A program made the translations under genes and the position numbers. A stretch of 64,000 nt of DNA from Bacillus sp. FJAT-25509 (GTDB lineage: Bacteria; Bacillota; Bacilli; Bacillales; Bacillaceae_G), in NCBI RefSeq assembly GCF_001420605.1, contig NZ_LJIZ01000033.1:62001-126000 (forward strand). The letters run 5' to 3'. Below the pieces are notes generated by a model. The model was given only the letters and a program-made list of their open reading frames with translations. It was not told the origin of the DNA and did no database searches. This document shows, piece after piece, positions 37,538 to 47,130 of this stretch (the stretch's first letter is position 1; every line of letters starts with the position of its first letter).

Positions 37538-38962
37538 TTATTTTAATATTAAATTTAAAAATATTAATATTTTTTCAATAAGTTCATCTTTTGATAGTTT
37601 TTCGTCATTTAAGCTATCAAATGCTTTTCTAATATCAGTTGTCGTATTTGGGTAATACTTTTCAAAGTCATTATTTACCCTATTCCATAAATCTTTAGCA
37701 GCAAACCCTGTCGCTCCAACTGGAATTAAAAAATTCTGTTGTTGATGTGAAATTTCAAATTCAGAAATAACTCCTCCAGCTGAAACAATTCTATTTTCTT
37801 CATATTTATTTCCATATATAAAAATACTTACTCCTGCCCGTGATATCATGTCTTCTCTGTATTTTTTCCACTGAGTTTGTCCATGCTCACTCTGTGGAAA
37901 TGGCCTTAATATTAGCCTATTATCATCTATTTTACCTTGATTTATGTATATTTCCTCTAGAGCCCCAGTAATAACAAAACTTCCTACACCTAAGCCAAAA
38001 CCCGATACAATATTAAATTTATTCTTTATTATTTCCTTACTTAATTTGTGTATAAATGATTCAGACTCTTCTTTTTCCCATTGATTATAAATGGTTGCAC
38101 TTCCAGACAGAAAAATAGTTTTCCTTTTAATTTTATTTTCTATTTTTTTTAAGATATATGTAATTTCATCATAACTATCGATAATCAATGTTTTAATATT
38201 AAATCTCTTCAAATCATTTATAAATAATTCTTGTTTTCTTTGTCTGTATTGAAAATCTTCAACTAATTCGTTATTTCTTATTTCAATTTTTTTCATAATA
38301 CAATAGTGTCTTCTTTGGTTATTTGTATACGTACTACGAATTCTACTTAATACATAATCCAAATTAGGATCCGTGAAACTAAAACCTAAAAATAAGAACG
38401 TTTTCGAAACTAAATCACCACTTAGAGCCGTTATATAAGACGACATTTTTAAAAAGTACGATTCATAGTCATCTTTTATTATAACTGCATCATTTGGATG
38501 ATTTATGTCACCGTGCATTTTATAAATTACTGCATCTCTATTAGGTCTTGTTATTGCCAATTGGTTAACTGTATATTTAACATCGGGGACTTTACCCTCA
38601 TTTTCTAAAGCATTTTCTAGTAATCTATCATAATTTGTAGTCCAATAAGTCCTTATTGGTAGTCTTGATAATATTTTATGATTTTCTGTTAAAGTAGTTT
38701 TCTTTGAAAACTCATTCATAATTATTTGGTTAATTCTACTTCTATTTCCTAAATTTTCATTACAATAATATTGTGCTAAAGACACAAGGTCTGTTTCCTT
38801 ATGAATATCTAAGCCGATTTCGTCAGCGATAGGTTCTAAAAGCTCACTCCAACTAACATAACCTACCGGTACTGATAAACCAGCTCCAGCAAATACAGCT
38901 GCATTGTCTTCCTCAATTTCTTTGGAATAGTCTTTTATAAACAATTCAATATCTCTAGACAT
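37538..38962 (-). CDS. thsA: Thoeris ThsA, SIR2-SLOG NADase effector
   Basis: 474 residues, almost the length of B. cereus ThsA (476) and very similar throughout by eye. The SIR2 domain (1-280) has AGAGLSVPVGYVSW, TTNYDR (N110) and KMHGD (H150), the positions matching the catalytic Asn and His of ThsA. The SLOG domain (283-474) opens with FLSGSATIYNQWE and has SGFGLGVGSFV, LRPFPQ and IYGNK, the cyclic-nucleotide pocket. When bound by the ThsB product it hydrolyses NAD+, killing or stalling the cell. GGAG lies 8 nt before the ATG. All key residues look intact. Confidence 0.92.
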   Translation of the reverse strand: MSRDIELFIKDYSKEIEEDNAAVFAGAGLSVPVGYVSWSELLEPIADEIGLDIHKETDLVSLAQYYCNENLGNRSRINQIIMNEFSKKTTLTENHKILSRLPIRTYWTTNYDRLLENALENEGKVPDVKYTVNQLAITRPNRDAVIYKMHGDINHPNDAVIIKDDYESYFLKMSSYITALSGDLVSKTFLFLGFSFTDPNLDYVLSRIRSTYTNNQRRHYCIMKKIEIRNNELVEDFQYRQRKQELFINDLKRFNIKTLIIDSYDEITYILKKIENKIKRKTIFLSGSATIYNQWEKEESESFIHKLSKEIIKNKFNIVSGFGLGVGSFVITGALEEIYINQGKIDDNRLILRPFPQSEHGQTQWKKYREDMISRAGVSIFIYGNKYEENRIVSAGGVISEFEISHQQQNFLIPVGATGFAAKDLWNRVNNDFEKYYPNTTTDIRKAFDSLNDEKLSKDELIEKILIFLNLILK

Positions 38963-39216
38963 CTACTCATCTCCATAATATATCGTTAATAAAATTTGAA
39001 TTTTTTTCCAATTTATTTAAAATTATACATTATTTTCATAAATATTTATATTATTAATGGCTATTAAATAAAGTTAAAATATCCTCTCAAACTTAAGTTA
39101 AGACGCAAGTTGCAGGGGCAAATATATATATAATCTATTAAATATCTATAAATTTCATACTCATGGTACCATTCCACTACCAAAATTCATATAAATGAGT
39201 ACTGAAGTTGTAAACA

Positions 39217-39254
39217 TAAAAAAGCTGTAAGCCCACATTAACGGGGTCTACAGC
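39217..39254 (-). terminator. terminator of the SEFIR gene
   Basis: GCTGTA/TACAGC with an inner CCC/GGG pairing, followed by TTTTTT on the minus strand. It separates the SEFIR gene from thsA. Confidence 0.65.
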
Positions 39255-39361
39255 ATAATTATAATTCTTGAATAAATTAAAAATTCATAGCTTTTTAGCT
39301 CCCAAAAAGAATTAAATCATATTACGAATTTAAATCCGAGACAAATTTCAATTTTTTTATC

Positions 39362-40600
39362 TTAAGCGAGTCCATAGTGCCAAAAGAGTATATTTGTAAA
39401 AATTTCATCCTGAATTAAACTAGGGTTTCTTTTTAACTCAGAGTACAAAAGTTGAAGGTAAGGAGGTATAACTCTTTCAGCGATAACTTCTTGTGAAAAA
39501 CTTACTACCGTTCTATAGGGTCTTGTAAAGAATATTTCTTTCGGTTCAATGTCCGAGTTGTGATACTGCTCGTTTGTTAATTTAAATTTGAATGACGGAT
39601 GAATCCCTTGACCTTTTTCGTTTGACTCTAATGTATATGCTTCAAAAGACCTACCACTTTCAGACCAATTTGATGGAAATTGAGAGTATTTGGTGACTAT
39701 TTCTTTAAAACAAAGCAACGCAGTATTTTTTTTAACAATAAAAGGTTGAATACTCTCGTTATTTAGAAAATATTCTAACATTTTAGTAGTTTTCAGCTCC
39801 CGTTCTTCTTGATCTTTTAAGGCATTCTTTAGTCCTTCAAACTGGGTACGAAGTCCACTTAAACTACTATTGTACTGATTTGACTCTAAAATGGTGTTCA
39901 ACTTTGTATCAAGTTCTGATATTCTACCAATTAATGCTTCTTTTGTTTCAGATTTAAATTCAAATTTAGTTAACGCTCCTTTCATCAGTTTATATCTTGC
40001 TTGCTCAATAAAGAAGGAGATTTGATCATCAGATTCGATTATATTTCCATCCCAATTTAAATTAATTGTAATTAAATGATTTTCATGAATATTAACGACT
40101 GTTGGAAATTTTTCAATATCACCTAAGTCAGGCTTAACATTTTCAGGTTGATCAGTTATGTAACGATAAAATGCTTCCCATTGTTTTTCATCTGATAAAT
40201 TATAGTTTGTATAAGACCTTAAGTTTTTAATAATATGTTCTTTATCTTCTTCACAAAGAATAACAGGAATAAATTTCTTATTTATAGATTCTAATTCATA
40301 TAAATCTTGACGTATTATTGATCCTTCCCATTTAATTCCTTTTCCTTTCCCATGCTCTTCTAAGCCTTTATAGCGATTATAATATTTTTCAGTGTTTACA
40401 ATTAGAACATAGTCAGCATCATCAATATTTTTTTCCATCCATAGAGGCCACCCCTCTTCTGGAGCCTCTATATATTGATCAATTTTACAATTTATACCTT
40501 TTTTTCTCATCTTATTAGAAAGTTCAAGTACTTTCTTTTTATGCTCTTCACTATCATGACTATAACTTATAAATATATTTTTTGTTTTTGTGTGTATCAA
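39362..40600 (-). CDS. SEFIR-domain protein with coiled coil and unknown C-terminus
   Basis: About 412 residues. The N-terminus reads KNIFISYSHDSEEHKKKVLE, then INCKIDQY and PLWMEKNIDDADYVLIVNTE, the SEFIR fold, a TIR relative. Residues about 220-280 look coiled-coil, and the last 120 residues (KEIFFTRPYRTVVSFSQEV) are not recognised. The start is uncertain: a TTG at 40600 has GAAAGGGATGGG upstream, while ATGs at 40612 and 40627 lack spaced sites. Bacterial SEFIR proteins occur in defence islands and some are NADases. It neighbours Thoeris but has its own terminator. Confidence 0.7.
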   Translation of the reverse strand: MIHTKTKNIFISYSHDSEEHKKKVLELSNKMRKKGINCKIDQYIEAPEEGWPLWMEKNIDDADYVLIVNTEKYYNRYKGLEEHGKGKGIKWEGSIIRQDLYELESINKKFIPVILCEEDKEHIIKNLRSYTNYNLSDEKQWEAFYRYITDQPENVKPDLGDIEKFPTVVNIHENHLITINLNWDGNIIESDDQISFFIEQARYKLMKGALTKFEFKSETKEALIGRISELDTKLNTILESNQYNSSLSGLRTQFEGLKNALKDQEERELKTTKMLEYFLNNESIQPFIVKKNTALLCFKEIVTKYSQFPSNWSESGRSFEAYTLESNEKGQGIHPSFKFKLTNEQYHNSDIEPKEIFFTRPYRTVVSFSQEVIAERVIPPYLQLLYSELKRNPSLIQDEIFTNILFWHYGLA

Positions 40601-40747
40601 AGTGATTCCCATCCCTTTCAAAAGCATAGTATTATCAAACAATTCAATTATATTCCATTTAGTTAGTAAATTCTATATTTTCTAACTATTGTTAAAATGC
40701 AACTATAAATACTTATTAATGATAAACAAAATCAATTATTTTTTACT

Positions 40748-41380
40748 TCAACATTCTTTTCTTTCCAAATATGACAAATCTACCTTTTTGAACTTATTAC
40801 TAGGAAATTGCACTGCCAAATAAGAAATCAATAAACTAACCAACAATTGGTAGACAAGTGATACCAAATTAATATTTGCACTTAAGTTTAAAGCTAAGTA
40901 CCCAGGAACCCATTCCTGAATCCCAGAAATTGTTGATAGAATTGCACTTGTCGCTACAGAAATACTCATTACTACAAATACCGAAAGTATTAGATAAAAC
41001 AAAAACGCTTGACTGGAAATAATTAATGATTTGTTATCGCTATCAAGAATGATCCATTCCTTTGATGCATAGTTTGTATTTCTTACAATTAATGTGTAGC
41101 TAACTATCGTTATGATTAAATTGGAGAGAAAATAAAATAAAATAACTCCCAACATTGAAGTAAATTTAGCAAAAATCAATTGTCCTCGATCAGCAACTCT
41201 TGTTACTTCTAAAAGTACTTGTCCTTCAATTCTTTCTGATCCAATTAGACTTGCTCCTACATACATGAATAATATCAACGTGATTCCAATTAAGAAAAGT
41301 ATCTGCCAAATTGCACCAGTAAATTGGATTAAGTCACACTTCCCAACAATAGAAACCCAGCTCCAATGAAAATATATTCC
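40748..41380 (-). pseudogene. N-terminally truncated ABC-2 permease
   Basis: An open frame without a start runs LGIYFHWSWVSIVGKCDL and on into membrane helices (ILFLIGITLILFMYVGASL; VLLEVTRVADRGQLIFAKF; LFYFLSNLIITIVSYTLI). The motif EGQVLLEVTRVADRGQLIFAKF resembles the segment before helix 3 in ABC-2 permeases. The first two helices are missing and the piece abuts the truncated ATPase gene, so the transporter is dead. Confidence 0.65.
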
Positions 41381-41860
41381 TAGCTATCAATATAGTTTTC
41401 TAGCTTTTGTTCTGAAATAAACAAATTTCTTTCAAACATACTTTCAATTTCTGATAATTGGTGTGAAGATATTAAAATTGCTACACCCTTTTCTTTACTT
41501 ATGCGATGTATAAATTCTCTAAATTTCTCAACTCCAATTAGATCAAGTCCAACAAATAGCTCATCCAATATTAGTAATTTTGTATCTCCTATTAAAGCTA
41601 ATGCGAGACCTAACCTTTGTTTCATCCCAAAAGAATATTCTTTAACCTTTTTCCGATCATTCTTCAATTCAACAAATTTTAAAATCTCTTCAACTTTTGT
41701 TTAAGGTCCTGTTGTCTTAAAGTGCTATTATTATACATTTCGTGTTTTTGAAGATTGTCATATGCATTTAAATACTCATATTAATAGTTTACAATCTAAT
41801 ATGTAGCCAATTGAATCCTTTAATTCTTTATCTTTAAAATAGCTTTCTTTTCCATTGTCC
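41380..41860 (-). pseudogene. ABC transporter ATPase, 5' half decayed
   Basis: The last 95 codons keep the signature (YSFGMKQRLGLALALIG) and Walker B (LLILDELFVGLD), but with LFVGLD in place of the usual PTxGLD. Upstream pieces in other frames (IGYILDCKLLI, LQKHEMYNNSTLRQQDL) are remains of the Q-loop region. No Walker A is found. It was the partner of the permease fragment. Confidence 0.7.
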
Positions 41861-41883
41861 TATCGATTAAGAAATTTAAATAT

Positions 41884-41914
41884 AAAAAAATACCCCTTTA
41901 CAAAAAGGGGTATT
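41884..41914 (-). terminator. terminator of the exosporium-protein gene
   Basis: AATACCCCTTT/AAAGGGGTATT with a 5-base loop and a T-rich tail on the minus strand. Confidence 0.7.
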
Positions 41915-41958
41915 CGATGACCTTACGAATACGGGTTGTCTAAGGTTGCCTTGAAACT

Positions 41959-42399
41959 TTAATCATCACAGTCATCACGACCTACTGCTAAACCACTAAA
42001 CGAGATTGGTCCTACAACAGCTGCTTCTGTGCCACTTGTAATATTCTCAGCTGTTACTTGATAACGATGTCTTCCCTCTCCTACATTCTTATCAATAGCT
42101 TGGAATGTCACAATATAATTAACCTCTGATGTAGGATCAGATTCAATTCCATTTTGAGCTCTAAAGATTTCTTTACCATCACGAAAGATTTTAAATAAAA
42201 TTTGTGATGTTTCAATTAACCCTTGAACACCTACTGTCGCAATTAATTCCACATGATTTTTACATGCATTTCTGCAAGGTATTTTTATATCGATAGATGC
42301 TAGTACAATACGTTTCGGAGAATGAGGAATAGCAATTGGTTTATCATTGTTAACCATGCGAATTGGTTCTGTTGCTTGATAATCAATAATACGAAACAT
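41959..42399 (-). CDS. exosporium protein C-like
   Basis: 146 residues. The text FRIIDYQATEPIRMVNNDKP, PHSPKRIVLASIDIKIPC and VGPISFSGLAVG closely resembles the B. cereus group exosporium protein C (ExsC) family as I recall it. It is beta-rich, with two cysteines in IPCRNACKN. Such proteins are laid down on the outer spore layer. GGGGGTGAT precedes the ATG. It has its own terminator. The call is from memory of the family and a search would settle it. Confidence 0.65.
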   Translation of the reverse strand: MFRIIDYQATEPIRMVNNDKPIAIPHSPKRIVLASIDIKIPCRNACKNHVELIATVGVQGLIETSQILFKIFRDGKEIFRAQNGIESDPTSEVNYIVTFQAIDKNVGEGRHRYQVTAENITSGTEAAVVGPISFSGLAVGRDDCDD

Positions 42400-42625
42400 T
42401 ATATCACCCCCTTAATTCGTATGATATAAAGTATGTGGTTAAGAGAGATTTAGATTGGACAAACACTTTAACTCCTATCATTTATTGATTTATTTCCTAA
42501 AGAGGTTTTTGGAATTGAGATAGTTTTTGGTATAACTAGATTTACACTTGCCTATTAATTTGTTTAAAAGTATAGCAAATCATTAAAAACATAATCTTTA
42601 ATTTTGTTTACATTAAATAGAAAAA

Positions 42626-42672
42626 TAAAAAAAGCTACACATAAACTATCAAATAGTTTAGTGTAGCTTTTT
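42626..42672. terminator. long bidirectional hairpin
   Basis: AGCTACAC/GTGTAGCT continues into TAAACTAT/ATAGTTTA with few loop bases, and both sides have T-rich tails. It lies between the exosporium gene and a small + strand membrane protein. No nearby gene clearly ends here, so it may be left over from a lost gene. Confidence 0.5.
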
Positions 42673-42830
42673 ATTATTTCCATTTTCTTTCACAAAATAT
42701 ATAACTATAGTAGATAAATTCCCCTATCAAATCTAATATAATAAGATTATTCCCTGGTACCGATAGTACTGCATAATTAATATCCGCACTATCAAACAAA
42801 TTATTATTATAAAAGTAAGGTGTGAATTGT

Positions 42831-43307
42831 ATGGTATCCAACAAAATAAAGTATATATCCTTTATTTGCATTTATTCACTGATAACTTCAATATCAATGG
42901 CTATTCCTTTTTCAATTTTAATCCAACTTGAGCCATATCAGCCGGAAACAATAAGGCTAACCCCTTTCGAAAGCCTAATTGTTGTTCCCTTTTACTTTAC
43001 TTGTGTATTATTACCATATACTTTTTTGGTTAATTTAACATCTTATCTCGTTAAATTAATAATTAATAGGTTTATTAAAAAGATGAGATTTTTGTTTGAT
43101 ATATTAATATTTAGTACTATTTCAATATTTTCTATATTTTTCTTTCCAATCGAATTTCAAAATCTATTTATTAAAACAGAATATAATTTTTTGATTAATC
43201 CATTTTTATTTATTCCTTTTATTGGTGCAATTACAATGACTTTTTTAGAGAAGAAAAAGTACAGAAATTGGAAAATAAGTAATTTATTCCTTTTTAGATC
43301 TAAATAA
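42831..43307 (+). CDS. four-TM membrane protein, unknown
   Basis: 158 residues with hydrophobic segments near 7-30, 48-75, 85-110 and 120-140 and a positively charged C-terminus (EKKKYRNWK). I do not recognise it. The ATG at 42831 has AAGGTG 8 nt upstream; a GTG nine bases earlier overlaps that site. It converges with the gene at 43309, with only one base between the stops. Confidence 0.55.
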   Translation: MVSNKIKYISFICIYSLITSISMAIPFSILIQLEPYQPETIRLTPFESLIVVPFYFTCVLLPYTFLVNLTSYLVKLIINRFIKKMRFLFDILIFSTISIFSIFFFPIEFQNLFIKTEYNFLINPFLFIPFIGAITMTFLEKKKYRNWKISNLFLFRSK

Positions 43308-43308
43308 T

Positions 43309-44001
43309 TTAACTTTTATTAATTAAGCGTATCATATTAAAAATATATCTTTCTTTACCTTTTTTGGTAAATTCTTTACACTGCATAGATGTAGAGCCTG
43401 ACCCATCTAAAACAATTGAGTTAGTCGTATTTAAGCCTAATGCTTTAATATAATTTTTTAAGCTTGGAATGCTTTGTGGAATATCAGTAACAATTAAATA
43501 TACATAGGTATTATCCCAGGCTAATACAGATCGATGATTAGGTACATTATATGCTATCTCACTCCATGAATCTGAAGAAAAATCAGTTCCTCCAATTATT
43601 TGAGTATATGTCGGATATTTTGAAATAATATCTTTTCTTTGTTTGGCATACATATAAGCCATTTTTTTCTTTCCGCTTGAAGTATAAATCACCGCTGTTT
43701 TCCTAGAAATTAATTTTGAAGAAGTGCCGTTGTAATTATAATTTTTAGCAAACTTTTTCCCTTTTACAGTTAAATTAACATTATTCTCAGCTATATCTAC
43801 ACAAATTGACCGAGAACCTGTAGGTATATTATTATAATTACTACTCTCAAAAAAACCTCCGTTTATTCCATAATAAGATGTGTCTGTAAGTGGTTTACAG
43901 ATTGTCTCAGTGCAAATATTACTAATTTTAGTTTTGATTAGATGAAGTGTTGGTCTCCCCATTATCATTAGTTCTTTTGAATATTTGTAATTTGTTGCCA
44001 T
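43309..44001 (-). CDS. phosphodiester glycosidase-like (NAGPA domain) protein
   Basis: 230 residues. The NAGPA fold is shown by YYGINGGFFESSN, RSVLAWDNTYVYLIVTD and LGLNTTNSIVLDGSGSTSMQ. Members cleave or remodel phosphodiester-linked sugars or appear as surface-associated hydrolases; the substrate here is unknown. No signal peptide is present if translation starts at the ATG at 44001, which has GGAGGG 9 nt upstream. An upstream in-frame ATG at 44103 would add a hydrophobic segment but lacks a good site. Confidence 0.7.
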   Translation of the reverse strand: MATNYKYSKELMIMGRPTLHLIKTKISNICTETICKPLTDTSYYGINGGFFESSNYNNIPTGSRSICVDIAENNVNLTVKGKKFAKNYNYNGTSSKLISRKTAVIYTSSGKKKMAYMYAKQRKDIISKYPTYTQIIGGTDFSSDSWSEIAYNVPNHRSVLAWDNTYVYLIVTDIPQSIPSLKNYIKALGLNTTNSIVLDGSGSTSMQCKEFTKKGKERYIFNMIRLINKS

Positions 44002-44300
44002 AAGGTCGATCCCTCCAAATTTTTTTATCTTACATTTAGTAAGTAAATAAATTAGGTAGAAATCTATTAAAATAATTATGAAAAATCTATGACACCTCTT
44101 CAAAGTTCAGTAAATCAAAAAAATAACTATATTATGTATCTCAAATAAATAGTTTTGTTTTATGTATTAATTATCTAGTTCATTATAGTTCTGATTAAAA
44201 AGACTTTGCTTAGTACTTACCAATGCATAAAAAATAAAGAACTAAAAATAGTCTTTTCCATTTGTTTTTCTGCTATTTTATTGCTTCAGTTATTTTTTAA

Positions 44301-44729
44301 ACTATAAATTCAGACATTACCAATCTATTATTCATTAGAGATAGTACTAGGGTAGCAAATGGTTCAACTGGTATTGCAGTAATTGCAGGATATTTTAGCG
44401 TTGGGATTGGTGCAGCCTTATGTGGTTTAAATGTTGCATACTATAATAATTTAGCTAATGATGTAGGCTACAGAAATTCAGGACATAGTCGTGGCATAAT
44501 TCTAATTTGGACATGGCCAGGACCATATTGGACAAAAAACAGTAGAAATGAAGTGATAATATTGTTAAAAATTATTCTTATATTATTAATGATTTATGTA
44601 ATATACTGGGCTAATAGTGGTAAACCAAAGCTTTTCCATCTATGTTCTAAACTAACTTTTAGATATGTTTTATTATTGTTACTTCTGTTTATAATCTTTA
44701 TAAATCTTTCAATGTTTATTCTATTGTAA
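44301..44729 (+). pseudogene. membrane protein gene lacking its start
   Basis: A + strand frame is open for 142 codons from just after a TAA at 44298 to the TAA at 44729. It reads STGIAVIAGYFSVGIGAALC, GHSRGIILIWTWPGPYW and VLLLLLLFIIFINLSMFILL. It lacks a start codon near its beginning and a ribosome binding site, so I read it as a 5'-truncated gene. Three hydrophobic stretches suggest a membrane protein. The family is not recognised. Confidence 0.5.
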
Positions 44730-44781
44730 ACAAAATTGAAGAGTTCTGACTAAGTCAGCCCCCTATACGCCTGCCCTTCCA

Positions 44782-44820
44782 CAAAAAGAGCCTAATCCCA
44801 AACGGGTAGGCTCTTTTTAA
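44782..44820. terminator. strong bidirectional terminator
   Basis: AAAAAGAGCCT/AGGCTCTTTTT with an inner CCC/GGG pairing and T runs on both strands, 53 bases after the truncated gene. Confidence 0.75.
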
Positions 44821-45084
44821 ATATAGATTGTATTAATATTCACAACTGGACTTTAACCAACAATTTCTACCTCTCAAAGTAAATACCTATTTACCGCTCT
44901 ACCTTGAAAAATAGACGGTGCTGTTAAACTAGATATGTATTTACTTGATTGATAGTTTTTTCGTTACTTGGTTTCGAAATCTCTTCAGCACATGGGAATA
45001 ATGGAACCTAATATCGTTGCAGCTATTGTTAGTATAGTTACGTTTTTAATTTCCAACAAATAACTCATAGAAAATTTTCACCTT

Positions 45085-45489
45085 CTAACTTTTATTCGAA
45101 TGCAGGGATCTATTAATAGATTTATCTTTAATTAATTTCATTATGTGATTGTTATCACTTAATCCTGTAACAAAATTCCAATTAACGTAAAAGTAAATAA
45201 TCTCACCATTTATTAATGACATCTTTATCGGTTTCGCTGATTCTAAGAAGAAAAGTCTAGATTGAGTCATGAATGATTTTGAACTAACTATTCTATCATT
45301 TTCCAATTTCAAATCAATAATATTGTGCCATTTAATAACTTTCCAATCTTTAAACTCAATTCCATCATCATGAATAACTAATTTTCCATGATGTGGAAGT
45401 AAGTTTTTCACATGAACTCTAGTCATTAATGATAATTTCTTTTTTTCAATTTCAATGTTAGTTGCACCATGAAAGATTAATTTTTTCAT
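45085..45489 (-). CDS. small beta-rich protein, PH-like
   Basis: 134 residues, no membrane segment. The pattern GKLVIHDDGIEFKDWKVIKW with FFLESAKPIKMSLINGEIIYF looks like a PH-like (GRAM-type) beta-barrel with a final helix (NHIMKLIKDK). I do not recognise a named family. AGGAG precedes the ATG by about 10 nt. It is a single-gene unit. Confidence 0.5.
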   Translation of the reverse strand: MKKLIFHGATNIEIEKKKLSLMTRVHVKNLLPHHGKLVIHDDGIEFKDWKVIKWHNIIDLKLENDRIVSSKSFMTQSRLFFLESAKPIKMSLINGEIIYFYVNWNFVTGLSDNNHIMKLIKDKSINRSLHSNKS

Positions 45490-45704
45490 TTTCTCAACTC
45501 CTAATACTTTTTTGATAAACCAATATATCAGATATCAGCGGTTTAACACTATTTCTGGAGCAACATCTCTTAGATTTAAAGTAAAGTGTTATTAATATCC
45601 TTTAATAATAATCTAAAAAACTCTTCCTTGAGTCCTTTTTTCATAATCATATACTTGGCAAAAATGTAACGATATTTAATCTATTTTACCCTGAACTATA
45701 TTAG

Positions 45705-46541
45705 TTAATTATTATACTCAATAGTCTTTTCTATTTGTTCTTCTGTAATTCCCAATCCATACCATGTTGGTGGTGGAAGTAAAACTCTTTGTTTGTTTCC
45801 ATCTGAATAATGTATTGATGGCCTTATCACCGTGACTGCATAAGGTGATTTTTGAAAATCAAATTTAATGGGGACTTCTTCTTCTTTTTGTTTATTTACA
45901 TCAATAACAAATGGTTTAATATTTAATACTTGTTTACCATTTAGTTCCGAATCAAATTTGTTTATTACAATTTTATTGTTACTGTTATTTTGTAAACTAT
46001 AGATGTAATTATTTTCTTCTCCTCTAATAATAGGATAATTGTTACCTACTTCCAGCGGCTTATCCGAAATATCTTTAATTACATTTATTCCTAATGCTCC
46101 AACATCATATTTTTTCAAACCACTCTTAGTTAATATGGTTATTTCCCTTATTGCTGTTTTCCCTTCAAACTTACCGACAATATTAAGCACCAAATTTTTC
46201 ACATGATACTTTCCAATCTTAGCTCTTCCATTAACTTCGAAGCTTTCAATACTAATAGAATTTTCATTTTCATTACTTAACATGATTGAATCAATTTTAG
46301 TAAAAAACTCTTTCTTATCACTCGAATAAATATAGGTAAAATTCAGTGGTGTTTCTTCTCCTACTCCAAGACTATATGACCCGTTAATAGGAAGAAATGT
46401 ATTTGATATTGGTATAACTACATTAGTTGGGTATGATTTACTTTTCTTTTTAAAATACATTATTTGACCTGTCAATAAAACTAGTAGAAAGATTGAGACA
46501 ATAAATAATAAAATAATAAATAAAATTTTTCTGCTATTCAT
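45705..46541 (-). CDS. membrane-anchored extracellular protein, unknown
   Basis: 278 residues. One N-terminal helix (residues 5-28, ILFIILLFIVSIFLLVLL) anchors a beta-rich ectodomain (NTFLPINGSYSLGVGEETPL; VIRPSIHYSDGNKQRVLL). Not recognised. A duplicated, now degenerate, copy of its first 28 codons and upstream region is found at 48931-49286. Upstream sits the GTAAACGTTTAC palindrome shared with two other genes, 34 nt before the ATG, so these genes may be co-regulated. The ribosome binding site (GGAG) is unusually far away, about 20 nt. Confidence 0.6.
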   Translation of the reverse strand: MNSRKILFIILLFIVSIFLLVLLTGQIMYFKKKSKSYPTNVVIPISNTFLPINGSYSLGVGEETPLNFTYIYSSDKKEFFTKIDSIMLSNENENSISIESFEVNGRAKIGKYHVKNLVLNIVGKFEGKTAIREITILTKSGLKKYDVGALGINVIKDISDKPLEVGNNYPIIRGEENNYIYSLQNNSNNKIVINKFDSELNGKQVLNIKPFVIDVNKQKEEEVPIKFDFQKSPYAVTVIRPSIHYSDGNKQRVLLPPPTWYGLGITEEQIEKTIEYNN

Positions 46542-46574
46542 GTTTTTTACTTAGATAGATCTCCTATTTTTTTA

Positions 46575-46586
46575 GTAAACGTTTAC
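46575..46586. promoter_or_regulatory. GTAAACGTTTAC palindrome, copy 1
   Basis: A perfect 12-bp palindrome. With flanks (TTGTAAACGTTTACTA on the minus strand) it fits a CcpA cre site with one mismatch. It lies in a block shared with 49041 and 53783, next to a TAGTAAAnTTTT element and GTTCA-AATGACAATG-like text. Confidence 0.5.
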
Positions 46587-46796
46587 AAAACTATCTTAAC
46601 ATTATAAAAGGTAAAATTTACTAATACTCATTGTCATTATTGTGAACATTTTCACATCTTGTTCTACATCAGCATTTATTTCTTTTGGAGCATCTGACTA
46701 TGGAACAAGACTTTAATTGTATGTACAATGGTTCCAACAATATTCATTCTTATTTTTGTCATTTTACTTCACGCTTTATATCTTATATAAAATAAA

Positions 46797-46820
46797 AAAG
46801 TACTGATTAATCAGTACTTT
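46797..46820 (+). terminator. perfect palindrome, probable terminator
   Basis: AAAGTACTGATT with its exact complement forms a 12-bp arm structure without a loop. Copy B at about 49263-49286 is the degenerate version (AAAGCACTGA/TCAGTACTTT). Confidence 0.4.
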
Positions 46821-46974
46821 AAGCTTTGATTCATCTAGAACTATTGAGTTATTCACTCAAATTAACATTATTGACCTCCGCTATTCTATTTATTAACAAA
46901 TATTGTTACACATACAAATAACTTAAAATAATATATTGATAATTTCGTTTAGTTCAAGGCATTATTTTGAACTA

Positions 46975-47130
46975 CTCACCACTTAACACCCTTATAGATT
47001 GTTTGAAGTGGGAGATTCTTGGGAATTGAGTATACTTGCTAGTGTTATTTCTTTGCCAGCAGAGGTTTCTCATATTTACCAAGCTATCCCCGTAGATTCC
47101 TACGGTTCTATGATTATTTAGGCCAAAGAT
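46975..47130 (-). ncRNA. probable omega-RNA/right end of the TnpB element
   Basis: The minus strand from the last TnpB codons onward holds a CCGTAG-GAAT-CTACGG hairpin (47089-47106) and an ATCTCCCACTT...AAGTGGTGAG long-range stem ending near 46980. TnpB proteins use an RNA from exactly this position as a guide scaffold. The sequence after the second stem would be the guide segment. Confidence 0.5.

Larger units (their letters stand above)
46463..46821. repeat. direct repeat, copy A (about 360 bp)
   Basis: Diverged direct repeat of 48931-49286. It contains the first codons of the gene above, the palindrome, a divergent short hydrophobic reading frame and a terminator-like palindrome, in the same order in both copies. 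The two copies flank TnpB. Confidence 0.75.

Noticed and set aside
42674-42871. 65-codon minus-strand open frame ending at a hairpin
   Set aside because: The text is protein-like and the hairpin follows its stop, but it has no Shine-Dalgarno, a stop immediately upstream and overlaps the start of a better + strand gene. It could be a relic.
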